Positions 31,343 to 41,520 of a stretch of DNA of 64,000 nt are shown in pieces; the stretch's first letter is position 1, and each line of letters begins with the position of its first letter. The stretch comes from Pyropia yezoensis (lineage: Eukaryota > Rhodophyta > Bangiophyceae > Bangiales > Bangiaceae). A program made the position numbers and the translations under genes. Below the pieces are notes generated by a model. The model made no database searches, was not told the origin of the DNA, and saw only the letters and a list, made by a program, of their open reading frames with translations. Where the stretch lies: positions 28,856,063 to 28,920,062 of the forward strand of contig CM020619.1 in assembly GCA_009829735.1 (NCBI GenBank). Reading direction: 5' to 3'.

Positions 31343-33309
31343 TCGTTTCCCGCCGACTTGGCGTCCGAATCTGAGGGCGAAGGGGACGACGACGAGTCCG
31401 AGGACGACGTGTCCGCCCCCTCCGTCGAGGGTGTGGCGACCGCCACCACTGGTCGAGACCCACCCTCGCGGCGTGAACGCACTTCGTTCGTAGCCGACTT
31501 CTTACTCGCATTCCTAACAAGCTGTTGGATGCGTTTACTCAACTTGGGGCAATCATATGCCCAGTGACCATCGGAGTTGCAGTTCCAACACCGATGATCA
31601 GTTCCCGGAGGGGTCTTCCCAACTGGGGAAGACGACGAGGTACCTTGGGAAGTTCCCACGGCAGCTACCACCCTCTCCTTGCGGATTCGGCGTGCCTCTC
31701 GCAACTCTCTGGCCTGGCGCGCCTCTTCCCGTTCCTTGGCCAACTCGGCCTGACGCTCCTGGCGTTGTTCCTCCCGCAACTTGCGGTAGGCCTCGCCTCT
31801 GCGGTAGGCGAACCTAGCCAACTCGGCCAGGGTCGCCCGGGCAGTGTTATGCTCCCGGGTCTCCATCCGGACTGACCAGTGGAGTCCTTCCACAAACCGA
31901 CTCTTCACCACAGCTTGTGGATGAAGAAACCCACAAAGATTGTTGAGCTTACGGACTCGCTCCGCAAAGGACAACTCGTCCTCCGCCTCTTCCTGATGGG
32001 CTTGCGTAAACTCCTCGACTTGAGAAGCCAACGCCGCTTCATCAACCATGGCCCTCAACAACCAGTTGACGAGCTCCAAATAGGACGTCACCTCCCCAGC
32101 GCCTCCACTTGAGGAGCTGGGCATGACGGACATAAGTTCTGTCCGCAGGTCTCCCTTCGTAAACTCCTGTAGCATGTAAAAAGCCATGCCTTCACTTATG
32201 GCATTGTCGTCACAGGCTTTTGTGAAACGACGTAGGAACTCAAAGACACGGAGGGGGGGAGTTCCATCCCACTCCGCTTTGTGCCCAAAAGAGTGAAGTG
32301 CATTCTTCTTGGCACGGCCCATGGCTCGGGCCTGGTCAGGACCATACGCCACCGACTTGTTGTGGAGGGCGTAGGTCTCACAGTCAAAGATCCTCTGGTA
32401 GACCGGGTTGGCTACCTGGATCTTGGGCGGCACCTCACGTTGAGGGAACAGCCGCTGTGGCACTGGGGTAAGTTCACCCACAGTGCCTGTAGTCCGGCGC
32501 GGCGCGCTTGGTGTAGCCGCCGGTGTTGTCGGGGGGAACTCCCCCATGAAGGGCGTACGCCCCACCGAGTATGGTGTGGCTCCCTCGTTGGGAGTCACAG
32601 GTGTCGCCCCCAGTTCGGGGCGACCCGAGATAGGCGTGGGGAGGGATTCCCCCTGCGCCTGTGTGCTCGAAGGCCCCAATCCGGTCTGGACATTAAGGCC
32701 ATCTGGCAAACTCGCCACAATCTGATTCAGAATAGTATTCGTCATCGTGACCACCAGGTCCGGCAAAGTCTGCCGCAACACATTGGTCGCCTCCCGACGG
32801 ACAGTTTCCGCGAGGAGTGGATTGACGACTCCAGTTGAGTCTCGGTCCGCCTCCGGGAGTCCACCTGAGGGGTAACCACGTTCCTCAGGGGTCTCAACCG
32901 GGGGCATGGGCGCGAGCCCATCGCCGACCAACGGAGGTCCGCCGTCCTCCGAAAGCCTAGTTGGCGATGGCTCCATGCCAAAGTTGGCTCCAACCCGAGT
33001 GGAACTCGCGGGGACAGTCCTCACCCCTTGGGACGTTCCCGTTGAGTATACCACGCGGTGGCCAGACTTCGGCCCACCCACGTCAGAAGTGTCACCCGAG
33101 TGAACTCCCGACTGAGTCGGGGTGGCCTGTTGCCCGCCCGCACTTCCAGTCCTGCTGGCTTGAGGGACCTCTAGTCCCTCTGCGACCCCAGGTAAACCCA
33201 CCTGTGTCTCACCAGTATTCAAAGGCACTGAAGTACGTGCGTCACCCGTGTACTCCCCGGACGACGGGGGGTCCGAGCTAGCCATGTTGGCTAACGATCC
33301 GTATGACAC
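31339..33309 (-). CDS. Gag of E3
   Basis: A 656-residue uninterrupted frame. The first 280 residues are Pro/Gly/Thr/Ser-rich. The central segment (VYQRIFDCETYALHNKSVAY onward, with HSFGHKAEW and FEFLRRFTKACDDNAISEGM) is helical and in the position of the capsid. A charged helix (KLREEQRQERQAELAKEREE) follows, then one CCHC zinc knuckle CWNCNSDGHWAYDC of the classic C-x2-C-x4-H-x4-C form, and a Ser/Asp-rich acidic tail ending AKSAGNE. The stop overlaps the pol start by four bases (ATGA). The primer site lies upstream at 33,384-33,402. Confidence 0.9.
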   Translation of the reverse strand: MSYGSLANMASSDPPSSGEYTGDARTSVPLNTGETQVGLPGVAEGLEVPQASRTGSAGGQQATPTQSGVHSGDTSDVGGPKSGHRVVYSTGTSQGVRTVPASSTRVGANFGMEPSPTRLSEDGGPPLVGDGLAPMPPVETPEERGYPSGGLPEADRDSTGVVNPLLAETVRREATNVLRQTLPDLVVTMTNTILNQIVASLPDGLNVQTGLGPSSTQAQGESLPTPISGRPELGATPVTPNEGATPYSVGRTPFMGEFPPTTPAATPSAPRRTTGTVGELTPVPQRLFPQREVPPKIQVANPVYQRIFDCETYALHNKSVAYGPDQARAMGRAKKNALHSFGHKAEWDGTPPLRVFEFLRRFTKACDDNAISEGMAFYMLQEFTKGDLRTELMSVMPSSSSGGAGEVTSYLELVNWLLRAMVDEAALASQVEEFTQAHQEEAEDELSFAERVRKLNNLCGFLHPQAVVKSRFVEGLHWSVRMETREHNTARATLAELARFAYRRGEAYRKLREEQRQERQAELAKEREEARQARELREARRIRKERVVAAVGTSQGTSSSSPVGKTPPGTDHRCWNCNSDGHWAYDCPKLSKRIQQLVRNASKKSATNEVRSRREGGSRPVVAVATPSTEGADTSSSDSSSSPSPSDSDAKSAGNE

Positions 33310-33404
33310 GGTCCAAGTCCACCGTTCCTCTGAGACAGAGGGCCCCCTACACCCGGGTGCACCCGGAGGTAAAGTTTACCTCTGTCCCCTGCTGCTCCAC
33401 CAAA

Positions 33405-33871
33405 TGTGGCAAAAACCACAAGCACACACGGCACCCAAGTTGGGGCGGTGTGCCAGGGCTGCCTCCCGTGTCGGGGGAACCGGAAGAAGTGCAAGTCGCA
33501 CACACTCTATCCCTGTTGTGGGGCAATCCCCCCACGGACAAACAAGAAGATGGTGTGTGGTCCAACAGTTTCTTGGTCGGGACGGGGACGCAGGGCCAAG
33601 CCCCGCTGTCCCTCCCCTTATCCCCCCAGGGTCCACTCAGAATCTCGCCACTCAGAATCTCCCACCCCAGCACCTGCCCACCGGGCCACACGAAAATTCA
33701 AGACGATAAATGCAGAAAACCCTCAAATCCAAGTTGGATTTACTACTAAGCTAACTATCCCGAACTTAGGGAATATGGACCCAAATGCAGGGGGAGGAAC
33801 GGATCAGGCTAGTGGCCTGCCGCCCCTTGCATGGCACGTGTTGCCCCCTACCTGGGGTCAATACTGCCACA
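33405..33871 (-). repeat. E3 5' LTR
   Basis: A 467 bp LTR, nearly identical to the one at 18,980-19,447. On the minus strand it is followed by two bases and the primer-binding site TGGTGGAGCAGCAGGGGAC (33,402 down to 33,384). The E2 gag target duplication CTGCG follows at 33,872-33,876. Confidence 0.92.
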
Positions 33872-34682
33872 CTGCGGACAGAACTTATGTCCGTCATGCC
33901 CAGTTGCTCGAGTGGAGGCGCTGGTGAGGTGACGTCCTATTTGGAGCTCGTTAACTGGTTGTTGCGAGCCATGGTGGATGAAGCAGCGTTGGCTTCTCAA
34001 GTTGAGGAGTTTACCCAAGCTCACCAGGAAGAGGCTGAGGACGAGTTGTCCTTTGCGGAGCGAGTTCGTAAGCTCAACAATTTTTGTGGGCTTCTTCATC
34101 CACAAGCTGTGGTGAAGAGTCGGTTTGTGGAGGGACTCCATTGGTCAGTCCGGATGGAGATCCGGGAGCATAACACTGCCCGGGCGACCCTGGCTGAGTT
34201 GGCCAGGTTTGCCTACCGCAGAGGTGAGGCCTACCGCAAGTTGCGGGAGGAACAACGCCAGGAGCGTCAGGCCGAGTTGGCCAAGGAACGCGAAGAGGCG
34301 CGCCAGGCCAGAGAGCTGAGGGAGGCACGCCGAATTCCGCAAGGAAAGGGTGGTAGCTGCCGTGGGAACTTCCCAGGGTACCTCTTAGTCTTCCCCAGTC
34401 GGGAAGATCCCTCCGGGAACTGACTATCGGTGTTGGAACTGCAACTCCGATGGACACTGGGCATATGATTGCCCCAAGTTGAGTAAACGCATCCAACAGC
34501 TTGTTAGGAATGCGAGTAAGAAGTCGGCTACGAACGAAGTACGTTCACGCCGCGGGGGTGGGTCTCGACCGGTGGTGGCGGTCGCCACACCCTCGGCGGA
34601 GGGGGCGGACACGTCGTCCTCGGACTCGTCGTCTTCCCCCTCGCACTCAGATTGTGACGCCAAGTCGGCGGGAAACGAGTGA
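33872..34682 (+). pseudogene. E2 gag, second part
   Basis: Continues the capsid-like region immediately after the E3 insertion (ELMSVMPS, LELVNWLLRAMVDEAALASQ), then the Arg/Glu-rich helix, a zinc knuckle (CNSDGHWAYDCPKLSKR) and the acidic tail ending AKSAGNE at 34,682. Closely similar to E3 gag. Broken, with a few breaks. Confidence 0.85.
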
Positions 34683-37600
34683 CCGTTGGAGCTGGCCGTC
34701 CGAAGCTCACAACGGCAGCCTCGGCCAAGTGGCTCAGGAGGACGAACCAACCGTGCCGGATACTGCGGCGACCTAAGGGAGTCCGCCCACCTCGGGTGGG
34801 ACTCCCCAAGAACGTAAACCCACGTCGGGTCATCGCGGTGCTGACGGGTGAAAACTTCCAGGTAGCTGGACGGGTGCGAATAGCTCCCGGCCGTGCCTGT
34901 TGTGCCCGTATCGTACTTGATACCGGGTAAGGAGCCTCCTTGATACGCAAGTCGCTATTACCAAAGGAGATGAAGCTCCAGCGCTGGAAGTCTAAAGCTG
35001 ACCATCTGATCGACATCAATGGTGGGGTACTGCCGATCGTTGGTGCCGTGACCCTACCAACTAGGTTGGGGACCCATGAGGTCGACGTGACCTATGGAGT
35101 AGTTGAGAATATATCGGTACCCCTGCTTCCGGGTACCCCTTACGTCGCAACACAAGTGCCTTTGATTTGTGGCCCTGAGTATTGGGTCAAGTTGATGAAT
35201 GGGGAGACCATCCCCATCCTTGGTAAGGGAAGGTCTGTGGCTCCTGTGACAGTCTCACAGTCGAAGCCTGTTTGCTCTGTGAGAGAAGGGTTTACTGCTA
35301 CCCTGCGTCTAGCCCGTAAAGTCACGTTGCCCCCCAACTCGGTGGCGCACGTTGACGTTGTAACTGATTATACGGGGAACGGGTTGGTGCACCCTCACCC
35401 CCGTCTTGCTCGCAAGCACCAAGTGCATGTTGCCCTTGGCACGATGGACTCCAAAGCTGGAGTCCCGTGGAGGATCCAGGTTATGAACCTGAGCTCGTCG
35501 TTCAAGTACTTCAAGTCGGGAGCCAAGTTCGTCTGTGTCGACCAACATGAGGGACCGGTAGTAGCGGTCACCCTCAATGCGGGCGCGAGTAGCGACCCGA
35601 AGTCCGGAAAGGAAAAGCACCAAGCCAAGTCGGCCGCCTCTCCTCGGCCCCATGTGAACATGGAGGGTGTTTCACCCAGGTTGAGGGTTCAAGTTGAACG
35701 CCTCTTGGACCAATATCACAAGTTGTGGGATGGCCAATTGGGACTCATGAAGGCCACTGAGCACCGGATCGAGTTGAAGCCCGGTGTGGCCCCTATACGT
35801 CGATAGCCGGATAGGGGAGGGCCCCGTTCAAGGGCCCTCGTCAAGGAGAAAGTTGCTCGCATGCAGGCCCTAGACGTGATTGAGGCCAGCGACGCCGAGT
35901 GGGCAAGCCCAGTCGTGATCGTCCCCAAACCGGACGGGACGCCACGGTTCTGTATTGACTACCGTAAGCCCAACGAGAGCACGGTGAAAGATAGTTACCT
36001 CTTCCTAGAATGGATGACTGTCTGGACTTACTGGGGGAGGCAAACGTGTTCTCCACCGTATACTGTCACGCAGGGTACTGGCAAGTTTCTATTGCTCCGG
36101 AGGACAGGCATAAAACCTCCTTTATCTGTCACTGTGGTACCTACCAGTACAAGCGGTGGCCGTTTGGACTGTGTAACGCGCCGGCAACTTTCCGGCGCGC
36201 TATGGACATGATTCTGGCCGGAGTCCGGTGGCAGATCTGTCTCGTGTACCTAGACGATATCATTGTGTTCTCCCGAAGTCCGGAGGAACACATTGGCCAT
36301 CCTGGCCAGGTGTTCAAGCTACTGGCTGACGCCGGTGTGTCACTTAAGGCGAATAAGTGCCACCTCTTCACTCAAGAGGTGGAATACTTGGGACATGTTG
36401 TCCGTCCGGGGCGCCTCAGTGTCAACGAGAAGAACCTGAGGGCCATCCGTAAGGCTCAGTACCCCCGGACCCAGACCCAGATGAGGAGCTTCCTCGGGAT
36501 TTGTAACGTGTACGGACATTTCACCAAGGGCTTCGCCAAGGTGGCGAAGCCGTTGAATGAGCTAGTTAGCTCAACGCTACCGAAGAACCTGCCTCCCCCA
36601 AGTCGGGTGGAGCAGGAATCCCTTGAGACTCTTCGGGACCTTCTGCTGAAGCCCCCTATCTTGGCTACTCCCAGGTTGGGAGGCTACTACATCCTGGATG
36701 TGGACGCTAGCTACGACCAACTTGGTTGTGTGTTGCTTCAGCAGCAGCCGGACAAGGAGTACTTGCCGGTGGGATACTTCAGCAAGGGGCTGAACTCGGC
36801 CGAGAAGAACTACGGAGTCACCGAGTTGGAAGGACTCGCAGTGATGTGGGCGGTGACGTCACTTCGTCACTACCTGGAGGGTGAGAAGTTCCTCATCCGC
36901 TGTGACCACCGCGCGTTGCAGTTCATGTTCAAGACGGATTGTACGAACACTCGTCTCAACCGGTGGAGGGTGCGACTGGCACCCTTCAACTTTGATATTG
37001 AGTACCGTCCTGGCAGGCAACATGCCCTTGCCGACGGCCTTTCTCGGGTACCTACCGAGGGGCTGGACACTAACTCAGTCGATGAGGACATCCCCATCGT
37101 GGGGGTAGTCACGCGCTAGGGTCAGGCGACGAACCCCGAGGCGCCAGGGCACAAGGAGTACTTGCCCCTGTCCCTGGACGAGGTGGAAAAGGCCCAGACC
37201 TACGACCCCTTCTGCAAGTCGCAGAGGGATACGCTGGATACAGTGGAGGAGACGCGGTTCTTTCTCGGAGACGATGGCCTCCTCATGAGGAGGGGGGTAT
37301 TCCAGGGGACAGAACAACTTGTCGTCCCCGCATCTCTCAAGGACAGTATTCTTGAGAGGGAGCATAACGCTCCCACAGGACGACACCTGGGGTCTACTAA
37401 ACTGTACCAGACGCTGAGGACCAGGTACTACTGGCCGTCCATGGTAGTGGACATCTACAGTTGGGTGGCTGCCTGCACAAGTTGTGCGCAGAACAGCTTG
37501 ATGGAACGGCGGCCTACTAAGGCTATGCTACTGTTCCCGGCCAAGGAGCCCTTCGCCGCGTTGGCAATGGACATCCTTGGGCCACTGCCAGTGACCGAGG

Positions 37601-38660
37601 AGGGCAACCAGTACCTCCTGGTCATCTGCGATCGCCTTACGAAACTTACGCGAGCGATCCCACTGGCAGAGATCACGGCCATGTCGGTCGTGTCGGCCTT
37701 CCTAGATCATTGGGTTGCCGCGTATGGCATCCCGGATAGTACACTATCGGACAATGGACCGCAATTTGCGTCTGTACTGTTTCAGGGAGTGCTGGATATG
37801 TTTGGGGTTAAGGCAAACTATGCCACCCCCTACCACCCACAAACTAATGGGCAGGTGGAGCGCTTCAACAAAACTATTGTTAGGCAGCTGCGCCACTATG
37901 TGAGTGAGCACGTGAAAACGTGGGACCAATACATTTCTATTCTCACCCCTGCCTACAATTCGCAGATTCACTCATCTACCGGGGAAGTACCCCTCGCTTT
38001 TGTGACCCCCCGTCGCGTGCGGTCTATTGCCGTGCGGCGGCCGCTCCCAACTAGGGAGGATGGTGGCAGTACGCCTACTCCTACTGAGAGTAAGGCGGAG
38101 TTCGCTGCTAGGCTTGAAAAGTTCATCCCTAATGTCAGGGCTGAGATGGACAAAGCACAAAAGCGCTACAAGCGAACCTTTGACAAAAAGGTGCGCAACG
38201 CTAAGCATGTCCCCGAGCAGGGTGACTGGGTACTGGTTCACTCACACACCCCAACTGGGGGTAAGTTGGTATTCCAGACGAAGGGGCCGTACCATGTCCT
38301 TCGTACTGTGGGCGGCGCTACACCATCGAAAGTGACGATGGGGTCCGCACAGTAAACGGACAGGATGTGGTCAAAGTTGCACCACCGCCTGCAGGCGACC
38401 CAGCTTGGGCGCGGGCGCTGGAAGCGTGGCGCCTGCCCTCGCTGCCTGCGGCTACACATGGCCCGCAGGAGTACGTGTTCGATAAGTTCATCGACCACGG
38501 CTGGGATGAGGACACTAACCGCCTCATGTTGAGGGTGCGTTGGTTCGGCTACAAAGCCAAGGATGACACGTGGGAATATGTGGAGGACCTTCCCGCTGAG
38601 ATGGTCCGGGCATACTGTGCCCGGAATGAGATAGACCCTAACAGCCCCCCCTCAACCTGA
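34679..38660 (+). pseudogene. E2 pol with chromodomain
   Basis: The same domain order as E3 pol: protease, reverse transcriptase (VYLDDIIVFSRSPEEH), RNase H (VDASYDQLGCVLLQQQPDKE), integrase (HHCC, then DNGPQFASVLF and YHPQTNGQVERF) and a C-terminal chromodomain ending EIDPNSPPST. The chromodomain tail is identical to that of E3, so the families are the same. Broken, with about six or more breaks. Confidence 0.88.
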
Positions 38661-38749
38661 GGGAAGGCCGAGCAATAGTGCCAAGAGGGTGCTTCAAGTC
38701 GAAGTGGTACGCAGAGTGGCTTCAAACTACAGCCCTTACGCTCAAACTC

Positions 38750-40884
38750 TCACAACAAAGGCAGCTGCCAACTAGGCATGCATCTAGACTCTCCAACCCC
38801 GCGGCCGTCGCCCTCACGTGGGGGCGAGCGGCGAGACCCACGTCGATAACGCTCCCCTAGAGTTGGCGGGGCCGGCGGCTCCAAGTCGGAACCGCCGCGC
38901 CCCTCACGGTCGCGCAAGTGGCGACGACCGCGGCTACCCTTCTGCTTAGTCTTGCGCGCAAGTTGGCGACGCAGACGCCGGATCGACTCCGACTCTGACG
39001 GAGTGGAGGACTCCGAGACGGAGTAAGACAACTCGTCTTCCGGTACGGAGGGAGAGCGCCGCGAGCGTCGCCGACGACGGCGAGAAGGCGAGTATGCCCG
39101 GCTCGCACGACGTTTGCCACGCCCAAGTGGGGCTGGCTGGGGCACAATAGCTCCGATGCGAGCCAAATCGGCCGTCATAAACTCCGCCACCGACTCGCAA
39201 CTCGCGGTCGCCACCGCCGTACGGACGCGCTCCTTAAGTTGAGGAGTCTCGGAAGCTTGAAGGGATGCGGCCGACGCGGCCAACCAGGAAATGGTGTGCA
39301 CCAACGTGGTGATCATCATCTCTGAGATTAGAGGCGTGGCCGGTAACACCAACTTGGGGTACACCGTCAGAAGGGTGGCCCCCAAGTTGGGGGACACCGG
39401 AATAGAAGACTCAAAGGCCACGCTAATTAATATGCCTCCGTGCGGCTGGTAGGGGACAGGTGGAAGCGGAGGGGCACGCCGAGGTGGCGGTGCCCGAGTG
39501 TAACTGCGACCCCTACTCGGGGCCCCCGCAGTGGGTTGAGTCATATGGTCATCATGAGAGGGCACGGCCATCACTATGGCCTTTTCCGGGGGCGGCGCAG
39601 TGTGGCGATCCACCCCCGGGGCATACGGGTAGTCCCCGATGCCCAACCCCTCTCGTAGTACCACACGGCCGTCGTGAAGCTCACGAGCGACCCACACGAA
39701 CTGGCGAAGTGCGCCATCGTCCTTGGGCCCACGAGTGGGGCGGCGCAATTTGTGCTCGATGCTCTCCCACTCGATAAACTTGTGGAGGCGGAGCATCTCC
39801 TCCAGTAGAGTGAGTTGTCCTGATGAGCACCCCTCAGCAACTAGCTGAGGGGTGTGCTGTGCCAAACCTTGTATAAGCCGAAGGGGAAGATGCCAGAGCA
39901 TCCCCCGCCGCTGGACACAGGACGCCCAGGTCGACATGACCTCGAGGAGCCACTGGGTGGCCAACATGGCCCACACCAGGTGATCTGGGCTAGCCGTTAA
40001 CATGTCGGAGCCATGTTGTCGAGCAACCGTGGCAGCAACGCAGGGAACCCGTAGGGGACCTCACCTTGAGGCCACCACTCGGGCTTCTTGGGGTAGTACT
40101 GCTCCTTACTGGCAGCGGACTGCTGCGGAAACTCAAGTTGAGCCGAGGTCACCAAGTAGGGACCTCGCCGGAAGTCCTTCTCCATCCGCACATCAAAGTG
40201 ATGAGTGTGCAGATCGGCCTCGTGAAGGTACGGGGGGCGAGTTGCCACCGCGTCCCATGTAAAAGTTGGCAAGTCGCCGGGACCCGGGATAGTTCCCCCG
40301 CGGTCCACCATGGCCTTGGCCCGCTGTACGTCTTCAACTTCCTCATCGTCCAGGAAGGCAAGCCGGTACGTCCTGAAGCCGGCAGGAAGCCCGACCCTAC
40401 GGGGATACTTCTCCCGTAGGCGGTCCCATACCCGACTCATCGCTGGGCCAAGTCGGCCGCAGCGAAGAACAGTCAACCCCTCCTCATACAGAGGCCACGC
40501 GGGGTAAAACCACCGCCCCAAGGCCTCACGTTGGACAACGTGTCCCGCCTCCGGGGGAGATCCCGCCGTCAACCTGAAGCCGGGTGACGCGGGAGTCCCA
40601 TCCCCCGGAGCAACCGCGGAGCCCCCGCAGGAAGTTCCGGCAGGCGCCGCACCGTAGGAGGTGTCCTCCATACGTTCATCAAGGGAGTCCGTCTCCACCC
40701 CCGGAGTCGCTATGGCTCTCCCCAAGTTGGGGACAGACGCCCTGGCTACAGCGGCACGAGACCCGCCTCGAGCTGAGGGGGGCGCGGATCGTGGGTAGAT
40801 GGGTGGCCTCCCCAGCGTGGGGCGGCCCAGGGGAAGGTGAAGGGGATGTTTTCGTGGTGGTGAAGTGAGAACCGGGGAGAGCAA
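38750..40884 (-). pseudogene. Extra opposite-strand frame, E2 copy
   Basis: Lies between E2 pol and the E2 3' LTR, opposite to gag-pol. It aligns along its length with the E3 frame: FYPAWPLYEEGLTVLRCGRL, FLDDEEVEDVQRAKAMVDRG, YYPKKPEWWPQGEVPYGFPA, VWAMLATQWLLEVMSTW, and the Arg/Ser tail (SPSRRRRRRSRRSPS). Despite the age of E2 it is mostly open, with about one or two breaks, fewer per base than E2 gag-pol shows. Confidence 0.75.
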
Positions 40885-41051
40885 GCTGCCGAATGGGCAA
40901 GCTTGAGGAGAGGGGCGGTCAACGTGACCGCCTCCACATCCGCGTTACGTACTTGAGGGGGGACAGCAAGTCGCGCCCCCAACGCCAAGACGTGCGTTTA
41001 CGCACCCCCTCACAGGGCCGACCGGGTCGGTCGGAACTGAGAAGAGGGGAG

Positions 41052-41520
41052 TGTGGCAGTATTTACCCCCAGGTAGGGGGGCAACACGTGACATGCAAGG
41101 GGCGGCAGGCCACTAGCCTGACCCGTTCCTCCCCCTGCTTTTGGGTCCAGATTCCCTAAGTTTGGGATAGTTAGCTTAGTAGTAAATCCAACTTGGATTT
41201 GAGGGTTTTCTGCATTTATCGTCTTGAGTCTTCGTGTGGCCCGGTGGGCAGGTGCTGGGGTGGGAGATTCTGAGTGGCGAGATTCTGAGGGGACCCTGGG
41301 GGGATAAGGGGGGGGACAGCGGGGCTTGGCCTTGCTTCCCCGTCCCGACCAAGAAACTGTTGGACCACACACCATCTTCTTGTTTGTCAGTGGGGGGATT
41401 GCCCCACAACAGGGATAGAGTGTGTGCGACTTGCACTTCATCCGGTTCCTCCGACACAGGAGGCAGCCCTTGTACTCCGCCCCAACTTGGGTGTCGCGTG
41501 TGCGAGAGGTTTTTGCCACA
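41052..41520 (+). repeat. E2 3' LTR
   Basis: A 469 bp LTR beginning TGTGGCAG and ending TTGCCACA. It is preceded directly by the polypurine tract GAGAAGAGGGGAG (41,039-41,051). E1 pol resumes right after it, behind the target duplication. Confidence 0.9.

Larger units (their letters stand above)
18980..33871 (-). mobile_element. E3: recent family A chromovirus inserted in E2 gag (assembly-inflated)
   Basis: Oriented opposite to E1 and E2. LTRs are at 18,980-19,447 and 33,405-33,871, with the perfect target duplication CTGCG. The LTRs are almost identical, so the insertion is recent. The span of 14.9 kb is misleading: bases 21,505-26,516 and 27,017-32,034 are the same 5.0 kb on either side of a 500-N gap. 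Counting that segment once gives about 9.37 kb, the length of E1, E2 and the expected E4. Gag is one uninterrupted frame and the extra frame is open throughout. Pol is nearly whole in each arm, with about one or two interruptions that may be sequence error. Confidence 0.92.
17251..41520 (+). mobile_element. E2: family A chromovirus inserted in E1 pol
   Basis: LTRs at 17,251-17,720 and 41,052-41,520 have the same orientation as E1. The target duplication is CAAGT on the left and CGAGT on the right. After removal of E3 and its duplication the element is about 9.37 kb. Parts in order: LTR, primer site (17,723-17,741), gag, pol, opposite-strand extra frame, polypurine tract (41,039-41,051), LTR. 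Its LTRs differ by roughly three percent by eye, so it is older than E3 and comparable to or slightly younger than E1. Broken, with about ten breaks. Confidence 0.9.
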
